Positions 39,844 through 49,404 of a DNA stretch of 50,889 nucleotides are shown in pieces (the first letter of the stretch is position 1; every line of letters begins with the position of its first letter). The notes under the pieces are model-generated. The model saw only the letters and a list, made by a program, of their open reading frames with translations. It had not been told where the DNA came from and did not search any database. The translations under genes and the position numbers were made by a program. The stretch lies in NCBI GenBank assembly GCA_017416065.1, contig JAFQDM010000003.1:1-50889 (forward strand). Direction: 5' to 3'. This DNA comes from Ruminococcus sp. GTDB lineage: Bacteria; Bacillota; Clostridia; Oscillospirales; Acutalibacteraceae.

Positions 39844-40860
39844 TTAGTAATTACCCTTGTGCACCTCTTTGGAAAGATAGGTAAGGTAATCCGCCTGGGT
39901 CATATAGTATTTAAGCTGACCTCTGGAGGTGACCTGAGGCACGTTGTTCACCTCGATGATGTAAGGGGACAGGGTGCTGTAGTCAAAGCCTACGTCAATG
40001 CCCAGGGCCATTACGTTGTCATCTCCTGCATTTTCAAGCAAGGGTGGCAGGGTGCGGCCTATATGCTCAAGAATGCCGAGCACCTTATCTGCATTTTCCT
40101 TGTAGTCGATCTCTATTGTAGGCTCAGGTTTGCTTGCGTAGCCTCCGTGGCTCAGGTTTGAGATGATGTTGCCTCTTGATGTGCGGGGCACGATGAACAT
40201 GGTCTCCCATTCTCCGCGGCCGTTTTTGGCAACGTTTATGCGGAAATCCATGGTGTTTCCGTCTTTGTTTACAAAGTTCATTCTGGGCTGAACTATGACC
40301 GTGCATTTCTCGTACATTTCCTCAAGAAAGCTTACTGCCTCTGCTTTAGTCAGGGACCTTGCACCCTTGTCTGCATCGTGGAGCACGTAGCCTTCCTCAG
40401 CCCTTTTAAGGCTTATTACGGACATACCCTGAGAGCCTACGAAGGGCTTTACTATTATCTCGCTCCACATTGCAAGAAAGCCCAGCACGTTCTGAGGGTT
40501 TGCCGTGTACATAGTGGGAATCACCATATCTGCAAATTCAGTGTTTATAAGAAAATCATACAGGTCTTTTTTAGAGAACTTGAAGTCGTCTGCAACCCGT
40601 GCCTTTTCTCTGAAGTAATCACGGCATTTGTAGGAGCCGTCGCACTCTATCCAGCAGGGGAGCATTACCCTTTCTCTCTTAAATCCGTCGGGAGTCCAGA
40701 CCCTTGCGTTGACCGTGTCGTTTTCAAAGTCTATGTCATCGTAGCAGAAGTACACCAGGTCAGCTCCGTTTGCATAGCAGAGCTTGATCTTTGCAAGCAT
40801 TCTTCTGAGGGGTACTTCTCTGTTAATTTCATCAAAAATTCCCACTGCGGGTCTTCTCAT
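39844..40860 (-). CDS. YheC/YheD-like ATP-grasp protein
   Basis: A 338-residue ATP-grasp-fold protein of the type called YheC/YheD (endospore coat-associated) in Bacillus. ATP-site features are IIVKPFVGSQGMSVI near 135, VQPRMNFVNKDGNTMDFRINV near 190 and the metal-binding IEVNNVPQV near 310. It probably ligates a carboxylate to an amine, as the superfamily does, but the substrate is unknown. ATG at 40860 has AGGAAGTG 7 bases upstream. It follows the CDF gene by 23 bases on the same strand. Confidence 0.8.
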   Translation of the reverse strand: MRRPAVGIFDEINREVPLRRMLAKIKLCYANGADLVYFCYDDIDFENDTVNARVWTPDGFKRERVMLPCWIECDGSYKCRDYFREKARVADDFKFSKKDLYDFLINTEFADMVIPTMYTANPQNVLGFLAMWSEIIVKPFVGSQGMSVISLKRAEEGYVLHDADKGARSLTKAEAVSFLEEMYEKCTVIVQPRMNFVNKDGNTMDFRINVAKNGRGEWETMFIVPRTSRGNIISNLSHGGYASKPEPTIEIDYKENADKVLGILEHIGRTLPPLLENAGDDNVMALGIDVGFDYSTLSPYIIEVNNVPQVTSRGQLKYYMTQADYLTYLSKEVHKGNY

Positions 40861-40883
40861 GGTCAACACTTCCTGTCGTTAAA

Positions 40884-42056
40884 TCAGATGGTTGTATAGG
40901 GTCTGTCAACGGTCACTACTGCAAAGCACTGTGCAAGGTTTTCCTCCACAAGGCTGCAGATCTTTTCTCTTATTTCTTCCTCTGAATCCTTAATATCGTG
41001 GGGAATCACAGCGTCAAAGATCAGGTTATTGTGCGAAGGACCGGGTACCATACGGAAATCGTGAATGCCTGCATCCTTGTGAATGCTCTTTATGATGCTT
41101 GTGACCTTGTCCTTGTACTCGTTTGTGACCTTGTTGTCTGTTTCTATGGGGTCCATATGGATTACGGCCTCACAGCCGAATCTGGCCCTGAGCTCCTGCT
41201 CAATGATGTCTATCTCATCGTGGATCTCAAAGATATCTCCCTTGCCGTCTACCTCAGCGTGCAGAGAAAGCATAACCCTGCCGGGACCGTAGTCGTGCAC
41301 CACCAGGTCGTGGATTCCCACAACGGTTTTGTGAGCCATAACCGCCTCTTCCACGTTCTTAACAAATTCCTCTTCAGGAGGAGTGCCCAGCAGAGGACCT
41401 ATGGTCTCAAGGGCTGAACGGAAGCCTGCAAACAGCACAAAGCCGGACACTGCGGCGCCGAACCATCCGTCCAGCTTAGCACCCGTAAGTGCTCCCACAA
41501 GCACGGAAATGAGCACCACCGTGGTTGCAACGCAGTCGCTTACACAGTCTATGGCGGTTGCCTTCATGCCTGCTGAGTTTATCTCTTTGCCCACCATCCT
41601 GTTGTAAAAGAACATATAGCCTTTTACCAGCACAGAGGCTCCCAGAATTATAAGGGAGAGCAGGAAATTGCCTGCAAGGGGCTCGGGATTTATTATCTTC
41701 TGAATGGAAGAGATTAAAAGCTCAAAGCCTACAAGCACAATGAGAAAGGACACTATAAGCCCTGAGATGTACTCTATTCTGCCGTGACCGAAGGGATGCT
41801 TTGTGTCAGGCTTCATACCCGCAAACTTAAAGCCTATGAGGGTTATGACGGAGGAGCCTGCGTCAGAAAGGTTGTTGAAGGCATCTGCAGTAATTGCAAT
41901 GGAGCCTGAGAGCGTGCCTGCCGCAAGCTTGCCTGCAAAAAGCAGAAGGTTCAGGCATATGCCCAGAATACTGCACAGCATACCATAGGCTCGTCTGCCT
42001 GCGTCTGTTGCTTTATCTACTCCCTTAAGGAAGATAGAAGATAGAATTTTTACCAT
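40884..42056 (-). CDS. Cation diffusion facilitator transporter
   Basis: A 390-residue CDF exporter. The N-terminal region has six membrane segments; metal-site motifs are DAFNNLSDAGS near 58 and HPFGHGRIEYI near 86, and the second DCVSDCVATT near 170. The C-terminal cytoplasmic domain is long and carries VHDYGPGRVMLSLHAEVD near 255, a ferredoxin-like metal-sensing fold. Zinc, iron or manganese are possible; the metal is not decidable. ATG at 42056 with GGGTGG upstream is preferred to the longer frame. Confidence 0.92.
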   Translation of the reverse strand: MVKILSSIFLKGVDKATDAGRRAYGMLCSILGICLNLLLFAGKLAAGTLSGSIAITADAFNNLSDAGSSVITLIGFKFAGMKPDTKHPFGHGRIEYISGLIVSFLIVLVGFELLISSIQKIINPEPLAGNFLLSLIILGASVLVKGYMFFYNRMVGKEINSAGMKATAIDCVSDCVATTVVLISVLVGALTGAKLDGWFGAAVSGFVLFAGFRSALETIGPLLGTPPEEEFVKNVEEAVMAHKTVVGIHDLVVHDYGPGRVMLSLHAEVDGKGDIFEIHDEIDIIEQELRARFGCEAVIHMDPIETDNKVTNEYKDKVTSIIKSIHKDAGIHDFRMVPGPSHNNLIFDAVIPHDIKDSEEEIREKICSLVEENLAQCFAVVTVDRPYTTI

Positions 42057-42190
42057 ATGTACCACCCTTGTAAGGACAATTGTGTTTGTGTGAAACAGAT
42101 CGGTTTCAATTTTGCCCATACCAACACATTATATCACATAAGAATAAAAAATGCAAATTCTTGAAATTATGGCAAGATTTTGTATAGATC

Positions 42191-42226
42191 AAAAGGCAGG
42201 ATACACACAGCCGTGCATACCCTGCC
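42191..42226 (-). terminator. Terminator of the LysM gene
   Basis: Read on -, GGCAGG pairs with CCTGCC (42221-42226 and 42195-42200) and the inner eight positions pair with several G.U, then TTTT (42191-42194). Confidence 0.8.
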
Positions 42227-42234
42227 CTGATTAA

Positions 42235-42546
42235 TTATGCTCTGAGGCTTATTATCTGACCGGGAAAAATAAGGTTGGGATTTGCAAAGCCGTTGAGCTT
42301 TACAATGTCATCCACCGCAAGTGAGTATCTGCTTGCAATGCCGTATAATGTGTCGCCGGGGCGAACTGCGTAGAACCTTGGGGGCTGGGGTTTTGAAACA
42401 GGAACAAGGATCACCTGACCCGGAAATATAAGCTCAGGCTCCTTGAGCTCGTTAAGGCTTATTATCTCGTCTGCATCTGCTCCGAAGAAGTTTGCAATAC
42501 CCCAAAGGGTGTTGCCCTCCTGAACCGTGTATTTTACCGTCTCCAA
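42235..42546 (-). CDS. Double LysM-domain protein
   Basis: A 103-residue protein made almost wholly of two LysM domains: YTVQEGNTLWGIANFF (about 5-20) ending LIFPGQVILVPV, and YAVRPGDTLYGIASRYS near 58 ending LIFPGQIISL. LysM binds glycan chains of peptidoglycan or chitin. There is no signal peptide, as in some spore-coat LysM proteins. TTG at 42546 has GGAGG 8 bases upstream; TTG at 42552 would be only 3 bases away. It is divergent from eno. Confidence 0.9.
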   Translation of the reverse strand: METVKYTVQEGNTLWGIANFFGADADEIISLNELKEPELIFPGQVILVPVSKPQPPRFYAVRPGDTLYGIASRYSLAVDDIVKLNGFANPNLIFPGQIISLRA

Positions 42547-42573
42547 AAACAATACCTCCTTTCTATTAAATAA

Positions 42574-43905
<1,332 letters not shown>

Positions 43906-43990
43906 GTGCTTTCAAGGGATACCTCTCGGTGGTTTAGTAAGATAAAATATGACAATTGGTGCAAGTTTTTGCCTTGTGCTTTCAAAACTC

Positions 43991-44020
43991 TTTACAGAAA
44001 CAGATTTATTATGATATAAT
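43991..44020 (+). promoter_or_regulatory. Promoter of pulA
   Basis: -35 TTTACA (43991-43996), 18-base spacer, -10 TATAAT (44015-44020). Downstream, GGAGA (44038-44042) pairs with TCTCC (44051-44055) and is followed by six T (44058-44063), a small hairpin that could attenuate pulA. Confidence 0.7.
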
Positions 44021-44076
44021 ACGCGCATATGTAAAATGGAGAGAAGTTTTTCTCCTGTTTTTTACGAGGGGTATTT

Positions 44077-46056
44077 ATGAAAAATTACAAGCACATTTTA
44101 GAGAATTCAGGTGCAAAACTGGATAAGTTTTATTTTGACGGAGAACTGGGCGCCATCTACAACAGAGGCTGTACCGAGTTCAGACTCTGGGCACCTACTG
44201 CTACTGACGTTAAGGTCAAGTTCTTTTCAACAGGCAGCGACTCAGAGCAGGGCGCCAAATGTCTGGGTGTTCACCAGATGATATTCAATAAGGAAACAGG
44301 TGTGTGGAGCTACATTGCCGCAGGGGACCTTGCAGGTATTTACTACACCTACCTTGTTACTCATCCCGAGCTTGGACAAAGAGAAACGGGAGATATATAC
44401 GCAAAGGCCGCAGGTGTAAACGGCGACCGTTCAATGGTTATTGATCTGAAGCAGACAGACCCTGAGGGCTGGGACAAAGACGAGAGGATACTCTTTGAGC
44501 ATCCCACAGATGCCATAATCTGGGAGGTTCAGGTGAGGGACTTCTCTTACTGCGAATCTTCGGGTGTCAGCGAAAAGCACAGGGGAAAGTTCCTGGCATT
44601 TACTGAGAAGGGCACCACCCTTTTCGGCAAAGAGGGGGCACAGGCTACCTGTGTTGATTACCTCAAGGAGCTTGGGGTAAACTGCGTGCAGATAAATCCT
44701 TTCTACGATTTTGCCTCCATTGACGAGGCATCTGATGCTGAGCAGTACAACTGGGGATACGACCCCAAAAACTACAACCTGCCCGAGGGAAGCTTTTCCA
44801 CAAATCCCTACAAGGGCGAGGTAAGAATAAACGAGTGCAAGAGAATGATCAAGGCACTCCATGAGGCAGGCATTGCGGTTGTAATGGACGTTGTGTACAA
44901 CCACACCTACGCAAGCTACGATTCCTGGTTCGATATTTCCGTTCCCGGATATTACTACAGATACAACGCAGACGGCTCCTGGTCAAACGGCTCAGGCTGC
45001 GGCAACGACACAGCCTCCGAGCACAAGATGTACCGCAAGTTTATGGTGGACAGCATTATGTACTGGGCAAAGGAATACCACCTTGACGGCTTCCGCTTTG
45101 ACCTGATGGGTCTGCACGACGTAGAGACCATGAAGGCTATCCGTGAAGCTCTCAACACCCTCCCAAGTGGCGAGAAGATCCTTATGTACGGTGAGGCATG
45201 GGATATGTTCACAGCCTGCGAGCCCGGCACGATCATGGCTAACCAGAACAATATGCGTCATCTGCCCGACAACATCGGCGCATTCTGCGACAATATCCGC
45301 GATGCCATCAAGGGCAACGAGTTTGAGGCAGGCAGCTGCGGCTTTGTGCAGAACGGCTCAAGGAGAAACGACGTGTTCCGCGGTGTCCGCGCAGACACAG
45401 ACTTCTGGGCACGCACTCCCTCTCAGGCAGTGAACTACTGCTCCTGCCACGACGGCCGCACAATGTACGACAAGCTCTGTGTTTCCGTGCGGTACTCAAG
45501 CCCTCAGTACGACAAGCGTCACGAGGATATTATCCGTATGAACAAGCTTGCCGCCGCCATTAACATCACAAGCCAGGGCATTCCCTTTATGCTTGCAGGT
45601 GAGGAGATGGCGCGTACAAAGGGCGGAGAGCACAACACCTACAAATCCCACTCAAAGATCAACCGCATAGATTGGCAGAGGCTTGAGGAGTACTCTGACC
45701 TTGTGGATTACTACAAGGGACTTATCAAACTGCGCAAGGCTTTTGCTCCCTTCCGCGACAACACCCGCGAAGCCATCAACAAGGGTATGTGGCTGTTTAC
45801 GGATAATCCCTCAGGCGTAGGCTACACCCTTGAGGGCACGGCCTACGGCAAAGAGAGAAAGATGCTCCTTCTCTTCAACGGAGCCAAGGAGCAGGCATGC
45901 TTTGACCTGTCAGCTCACAACCTTACCGGCTGGTGGGATGCTCTGGTGAATGCAGAGAGCGCAGGCACAGACTTTTTGGGCGAATACTCAAGGGTCATCT
46001 GTGTTCCCCCCACAAGCGCACTCATCCTTGTGGAGCAGGACGAGATCGAGCCCTAA
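44077..46056 (+). CDS. pulA: Type I pullulanase, cytoplasmic form
   Basis: A 659-residue GH13 debranching enzyme that cuts alpha-1,6 links. There is an N-terminal CBM48-like part (FRLWAPTATDVKVKFF near 37), the type I signature YNWGYDPKNY near 225, and the four GH13 regions: DVVYNHTY near 271, GFRFDLMG near 338 with the Asp nucleophile, MYGEAWDM near 370 with the Glu acid, and SCHDGRT near 455. Region IV reads CHDGRT rather than the common SHDNHT. No signal peptide is seen, so it likely acts on imported dextrins or glycogen. Confidence 0.95.
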   Translation: MKNYKHILENSGAKLDKFYFDGELGAIYNRGCTEFRLWAPTATDVKVKFFSTGSDSEQGAKCLGVHQMIFNKETGVWSYIAAGDLAGIYYTYLVTHPELGQRETGDIYAKAAGVNGDRSMVIDLKQTDPEGWDKDERILFEHPTDAIIWEVQVRDFSYCESSGVSEKHRGKFLAFTEKGTTLFGKEGAQATCVDYLKELGVNCVQINPFYDFASIDEASDAEQYNWGYDPKNYNLPEGSFSTNPYKGEVRINECKRMIKALHEAGIAVVMDVVYNHTYASYDSWFDISVPGYYYRYNADGSWSNGSGCGNDTASEHKMYRKFMVDSIMYWAKEYHLDGFRFDLMGLHDVETMKAIREALNTLPSGEKILMYGEAWDMFTACEPGTIMANQNNMRHLPDNIGAFCDNIRDAIKGNEFEAGSCGFVQNGSRRNDVFRGVRADTDFWARTPSQAVNYCSCHDGRTMYDKLCVSVRYSSPQYDKRHEDIIRMNKLAAAINITSQGIPFMLAGEEMARTKGGEHNTYKSHSKINRIDWQRLEEYSDLVDYYKGLIKLRKAFAPFRDNTREAINKGMWLFTDNPSGVGYTLEGTAYGKERKMLLLFNGAKEQACFDLSAHNLTGWWDALVNAESAGTDFLGEYSRVICVPPTSALILVEQDEIEP

Positions 46057-46088
46057 CCGCAACTTTTTATACTATAATATTTTACGTT

Positions 46089-46122
46089 GACACTTCCGAT
46101 GTTTTTCGGGAGTGTCTTTTTT
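46089..46122 (+). terminator. Terminator of pulA
   Basis: GACACTTCCGA (46089-46099) pairs with TCGGGAGTGTC (46106-46116) with one G.U, followed by six T. Confidence 0.93.
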
Positions 46123-46238
46123 GTTGTTACTAAAAAACTCCTTGTAATTGCAATCTGATTGTGCTAAACTGAAAATATAAACAAATTTTATAAATATAAA
46201 ACATATAAATTATTGATATTGTCAAAGGAGGAATCTCT

Positions 46239-49199
46239 ATGAAAAAACAAACCTACAAACGGATTTTATCCTGCATCTTAGCGCTTGTTATGCTTCTGAG
46301 CATAGTCCCTGCGCTAAACATCTCCGCTGCAGAAGCACAAACAGCAGACATAGCGGCAGATGCTCCTGCGGCAGAGCTTAAAGCCGACACCTCCCTTGCA
46401 GAGGTTGCAGACGGCACAACCGAAGATGGCCTGGAATACTCAATTTCAGATAATGAGGTTACGATTACCAAATACACCGGCTCTCCTACAGAGCTTACAA
46501 TCCCCTCAACTATTGAGGGTTATCCTGTTACATACATAGCTGACTATGCATTTTGGGATGACTCATCCCTTGCGAGCGTCACAATCCCCGAGAGCGTTAC
46601 AAGCATAGGTATTTGGGCGTTTTGCGATTGCACATCCCTTGAGAGTATTACACTCTCCGAGGGAGTTACAAGTATAGGTGGTGGTGCGTTCTGGGGATGC
46701 ACATCCCTTAAGAGCATCACAATCCCCTCGAGTGTAACATGTATAGATGATTATGCGTTTGATGATTGCACATCCCTTGAGAGCATCACAATCTCTGAGG
46801 GTGTCACAAGTATAGGTAATTATGCGTTTACGAATTGCACATCCCTTGAGAGCATCACACTCCCTGAGAGTGTTACAAGCATAGGTGGTCGTGTATTTTG
46901 GGGGTGCACATCCCTTTCGAGTGTCACAATCCCCCAGGGTGTCACAAGTATAGGTAATTATGCGTTTGCGGATTGTACATCTCTTTCGAGCATCACAATC
47001 CCCCAGAGTGTTACAAGCATAGGTGATGGTGTGTTTTGGGGGTGCACATCCCTTGAGAGTATCACACTCCCCCAGGGTGTCACAAGCATAGGTGTTTGGG
47101 CGTTTTTCGATTGCACATCCCTTTCGAGTGTCACAATCCCTCAGGGTGTCACAAGTATAGGTAATTATGCGTTTGATGATTGCACATCACTTTCGAGCAT
47201 CACAATACCATCCAGTGTCACAAGTTTAGGCGATTCTGTGTTTACGTGTTGCTCAAACCTTGAAAGTATTGTTGTAGATAAAAACAACAGTACCTACGAC
47301 AGCCGAGATAACTGCAATGCAATAATTGAAACCGCAACAAATAGTTTGATTGTTGGGTGTAAAGAAACGACTATCCCCGAGGGTGTCACAAGTATAGGTG
47401 ATGATGCATTTGAATATTGCACATCCCTTGAGAGCATCACAATCCCTGAGGGAGTCGTAAGTATAGGCCATGGTGCGTTTTACGAATGTGAATCACTTTC
47501 GGGTATTACAATTCCCTCGAGTGTCACACGTATAGGTAATGGTGCGTTTGAAGGTTGTACTTCACTTTTGAGTATCACAATCCCCGAGAGTGTTGCAAGT
47601 ATAGGTGGTTGGGCGTTTCATTATTGCTCAAATCTTGAAAGTATTGTAGTAGATAAAAATAACAGTACCTACGACAGCAGAGATAACTGCAATGCAATAA
47701 TTGAAACCGCAACAAACAGTTTGATTGTTGGATGTAAAAATTCCATTATTCCATCAAGCATCACAAGTGTAGGAAATTCTGCGTTTAGGGGTTGCACGTC
47801 TCTTGAGAGCATAACAATCCCCGAGAGTGTGACCGACATAGATTATAATGCGTTTAACGCTTGTTCAAGCCTTGAAACTATTGTAGTAGATGAAAATAAC
47901 AGTACCTATGATAGCAGAAACGGTTGCAATGCAATAATTGAAACAGCAACAAACAGGTTGCTTTATGGATGTAAAAATACCATTATTCCATCAAGTGTCA
48001 CAAGTATAGATGATTATGCGTTTGATGATTGCACATTCCTTGAGAGCATAACAATCCCAGAGAGTGTGACCAAAATATATGGACATGCGTTTTCCGGATG
48101 TACATCGCTTGAAAGCGTCACACTCACCGAGGGTGTTACAAGTATAGATGATGGTGCATTTTGGGGTTGCACATCCCTTGAGAGCATCACAATACCCCAG
48201 AGTGTCACAAGTATGGGAGATGAGGTGTTTGGAGATTGCACATCCCTTTCGAGTGTAACACTCACCGAGAGTGTTACAAGTATAGGTTATGGTGCATTTT
48301 GGGGTTGCACTTCTCTTAAAGATGTGTATTATAGTGGTTCAGAGGATCAGTGGAATGATATTGAAATTGGTTCGAACAATGTTGGTCTCGAAAACGCAAC
48401 TGTACATTATGCATGGGATATGCCTGAGATACCCACAGAAGCACCCACAGAGGTACCCACAGAGGTTCCCACAACTGTTCCTACTACAGAGGCAACCGAC
48501 TCTACAGAACCCGTAACAACAGCTCCTTCAACAACACCGGATGTTACAGTGCCTACCACAACTGTACCCGGATCAACCGACTCTGCGGAGGTCACCTTCC
48601 CCGAGGAATACATCTCGGATGAGGATACAGATATCGCCGTAGCAGGTGACACCGCAGATGCAGAGCTTGTGGTATCAGAGATCACAAGCGATAAGCAGAT
48701 CGAGAATATCGACCTGATCCTTGTTGGGGAAAAGGTGTCCAAGGTGTTCGATATTACCCTGCAGAAAGATGGGGTAGAGGTTCAGCCTGACGGCAAGGTG
48801 TGGGTAAGAATTCCTGCGGAGAATCCCGATTCCAGGGTTTATCGTATGGAAACAGACGGAACCCTCACGGATATGAACGCAGTATTCCTTGACGGATACC
48901 TTATCTTTACAACCGAGCATTTCAGCCTTTATGTTGTGGCAGAAAAGGCCGATGAGCCCACAGAGCCTGAGGTGACTTACCTTGTTGGTGATGCAAACGG
49001 TGACGGCAAGATCAACGTCAAGGACGCAACCCAGATCCAGAAAGCGGCGGCATCCCTTGTGACCCTTGACGAGGTGCAGACCCTGGCGGCAGATGCAAAC
49101 GCTGACGGCAAGGTGAATGTTCGCGATGCAACTGCAATCCAGAAATTCGTTGCAGGAATTCCCGTAAGCTTACCAATTGGTGAGGAAAGAACCAAATAA
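46239..49199 (+). CDS. Secreted leucine-rich-repeat (BspA-like) dockerin protein
   Basis: A 986-residue exported protein. Signal peptide residues 1-31 (ILALVMLLSIVPALN, cleavage near ISAAEA). Residues about 80-715 are BspA/LRR_5-type repeats of about 23 residues (pattern SITIPxxVTSIGxxAFxxCTSLE), broken by three near-identical VDKNNSTYDSR blocks (DNA near 47275, 47645 and 47885). A Thr/Pro/Glu-rich linker spans about 727-782, a beta domain follows, and two dockerin repeats end the protein (GDANGDGKINVKDATQIQK and ADANADGKVNVRDATAIQK). The LRR part is more AT-rich than its neighbours and repetitive at DNA level. Likely a cell-surface or scaffold-attached adhesion protein; the ligand is unknown. 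Confidence 0.95.
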   Translation: MKKQTYKRILSCILALVMLLSIVPALNISAAEAQTADIAADAPAAELKADTSLAEVADGTTEDGLEYSISDNEVTITKYTGSPTELTIPSTIEGYPVTYIADYAFWDDSSLASVTIPESVTSIGIWAFCDCTSLESITLSEGVTSIGGGAFWGCTSLKSITIPSSVTCIDDYAFDDCTSLESITISEGVTSIGNYAFTNCTSLESITLPESVTSIGGRVFWGCTSLSSVTIPQGVTSIGNYAFADCTSLSSITIPQSVTSIGDGVFWGCTSLESITLPQGVTSIGVWAFFDCTSLSSVTIPQGVTSIGNYAFDDCTSLSSITIPSSVTSLGDSVFTCCSNLESIVVDKNNSTYDSRDNCNAIIETATNSLIVGCKETTIPEGVTSIGDDAFEYCTSLESITIPEGVVSIGHGAFYECESLSGITIPSSVTRIGNGAFEGCTSLLSITIPESVASIGGWAFHYCSNLESIVVDKNNSTYDSRDNCNAIIETATNSLIVGCKNSIIPSSITSVGNSAFRGCTSLESITIPESVTDIDYNAFNACSSLETIVVDENNSTYDSRNGCNAIIETATNRLLYGCKNTIIPSSVTSIDDYAFDDCTFLESITIPESVTKIYGHAFSGCTSLESVTLTEGVTSIDDGAFWGCTSLESITIPQSVTSMGDEVFGDCTSLSSVTLTESVTSIGYGAFWGCTSLKDVYYSGSEDQWNDIEIGSNNVGLENATVHYAWDMPEIPTEAPTEVPTEVPTTVPTTEATDSTEPVTTAPSTTPDVTVPTTTVPGSTDSAEVTFPEEYISDEDTDIAVAGDTADAELVVSEITSDKQIENIDLILVGEKVSKVFDITLQKDGVEVQPDGKVWVRIPAENPDSRVYRMETDGTLTDMNAVFLDGYLIFTTEHFSLYVVAEKADEPTEPEVTYLVGDANGDGKINVKDATQIQKAAASLVTLDEVQTLAADANADGKVNVRDATAIQKFVAGIPVSLPIGEERTK

Positions 49200-49233
49200 C
49201 TGAATAAGTCAATTTGCAATTTGCAATGAAGAG

Positions 49234-49269
49234 AAGCCCGACGATGATTTTCTCATCGTCAGGCTTTTT
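49234..49269 (+). terminator. Terminator of the LRR-dockerin gene
   Basis: AAGCC with GGCTT and GACGATGA with TCATCGTC, separated by a C/A mismatch (49234-49266), then TTTTTC. Confidence 0.92.
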
Positions 49270-49404
49270 CTTCTTAAGCTTGTTTTGCAAAAATATAACA
49301 ATTTTTATCATTTACCTATGGAAATTTTTGTTTGATTGTATTATAATGTATATGAATATTTTCTGCTCTCTGCAAAAAGGGCAGAATAAGGAGGAAACAA
49401 TACT

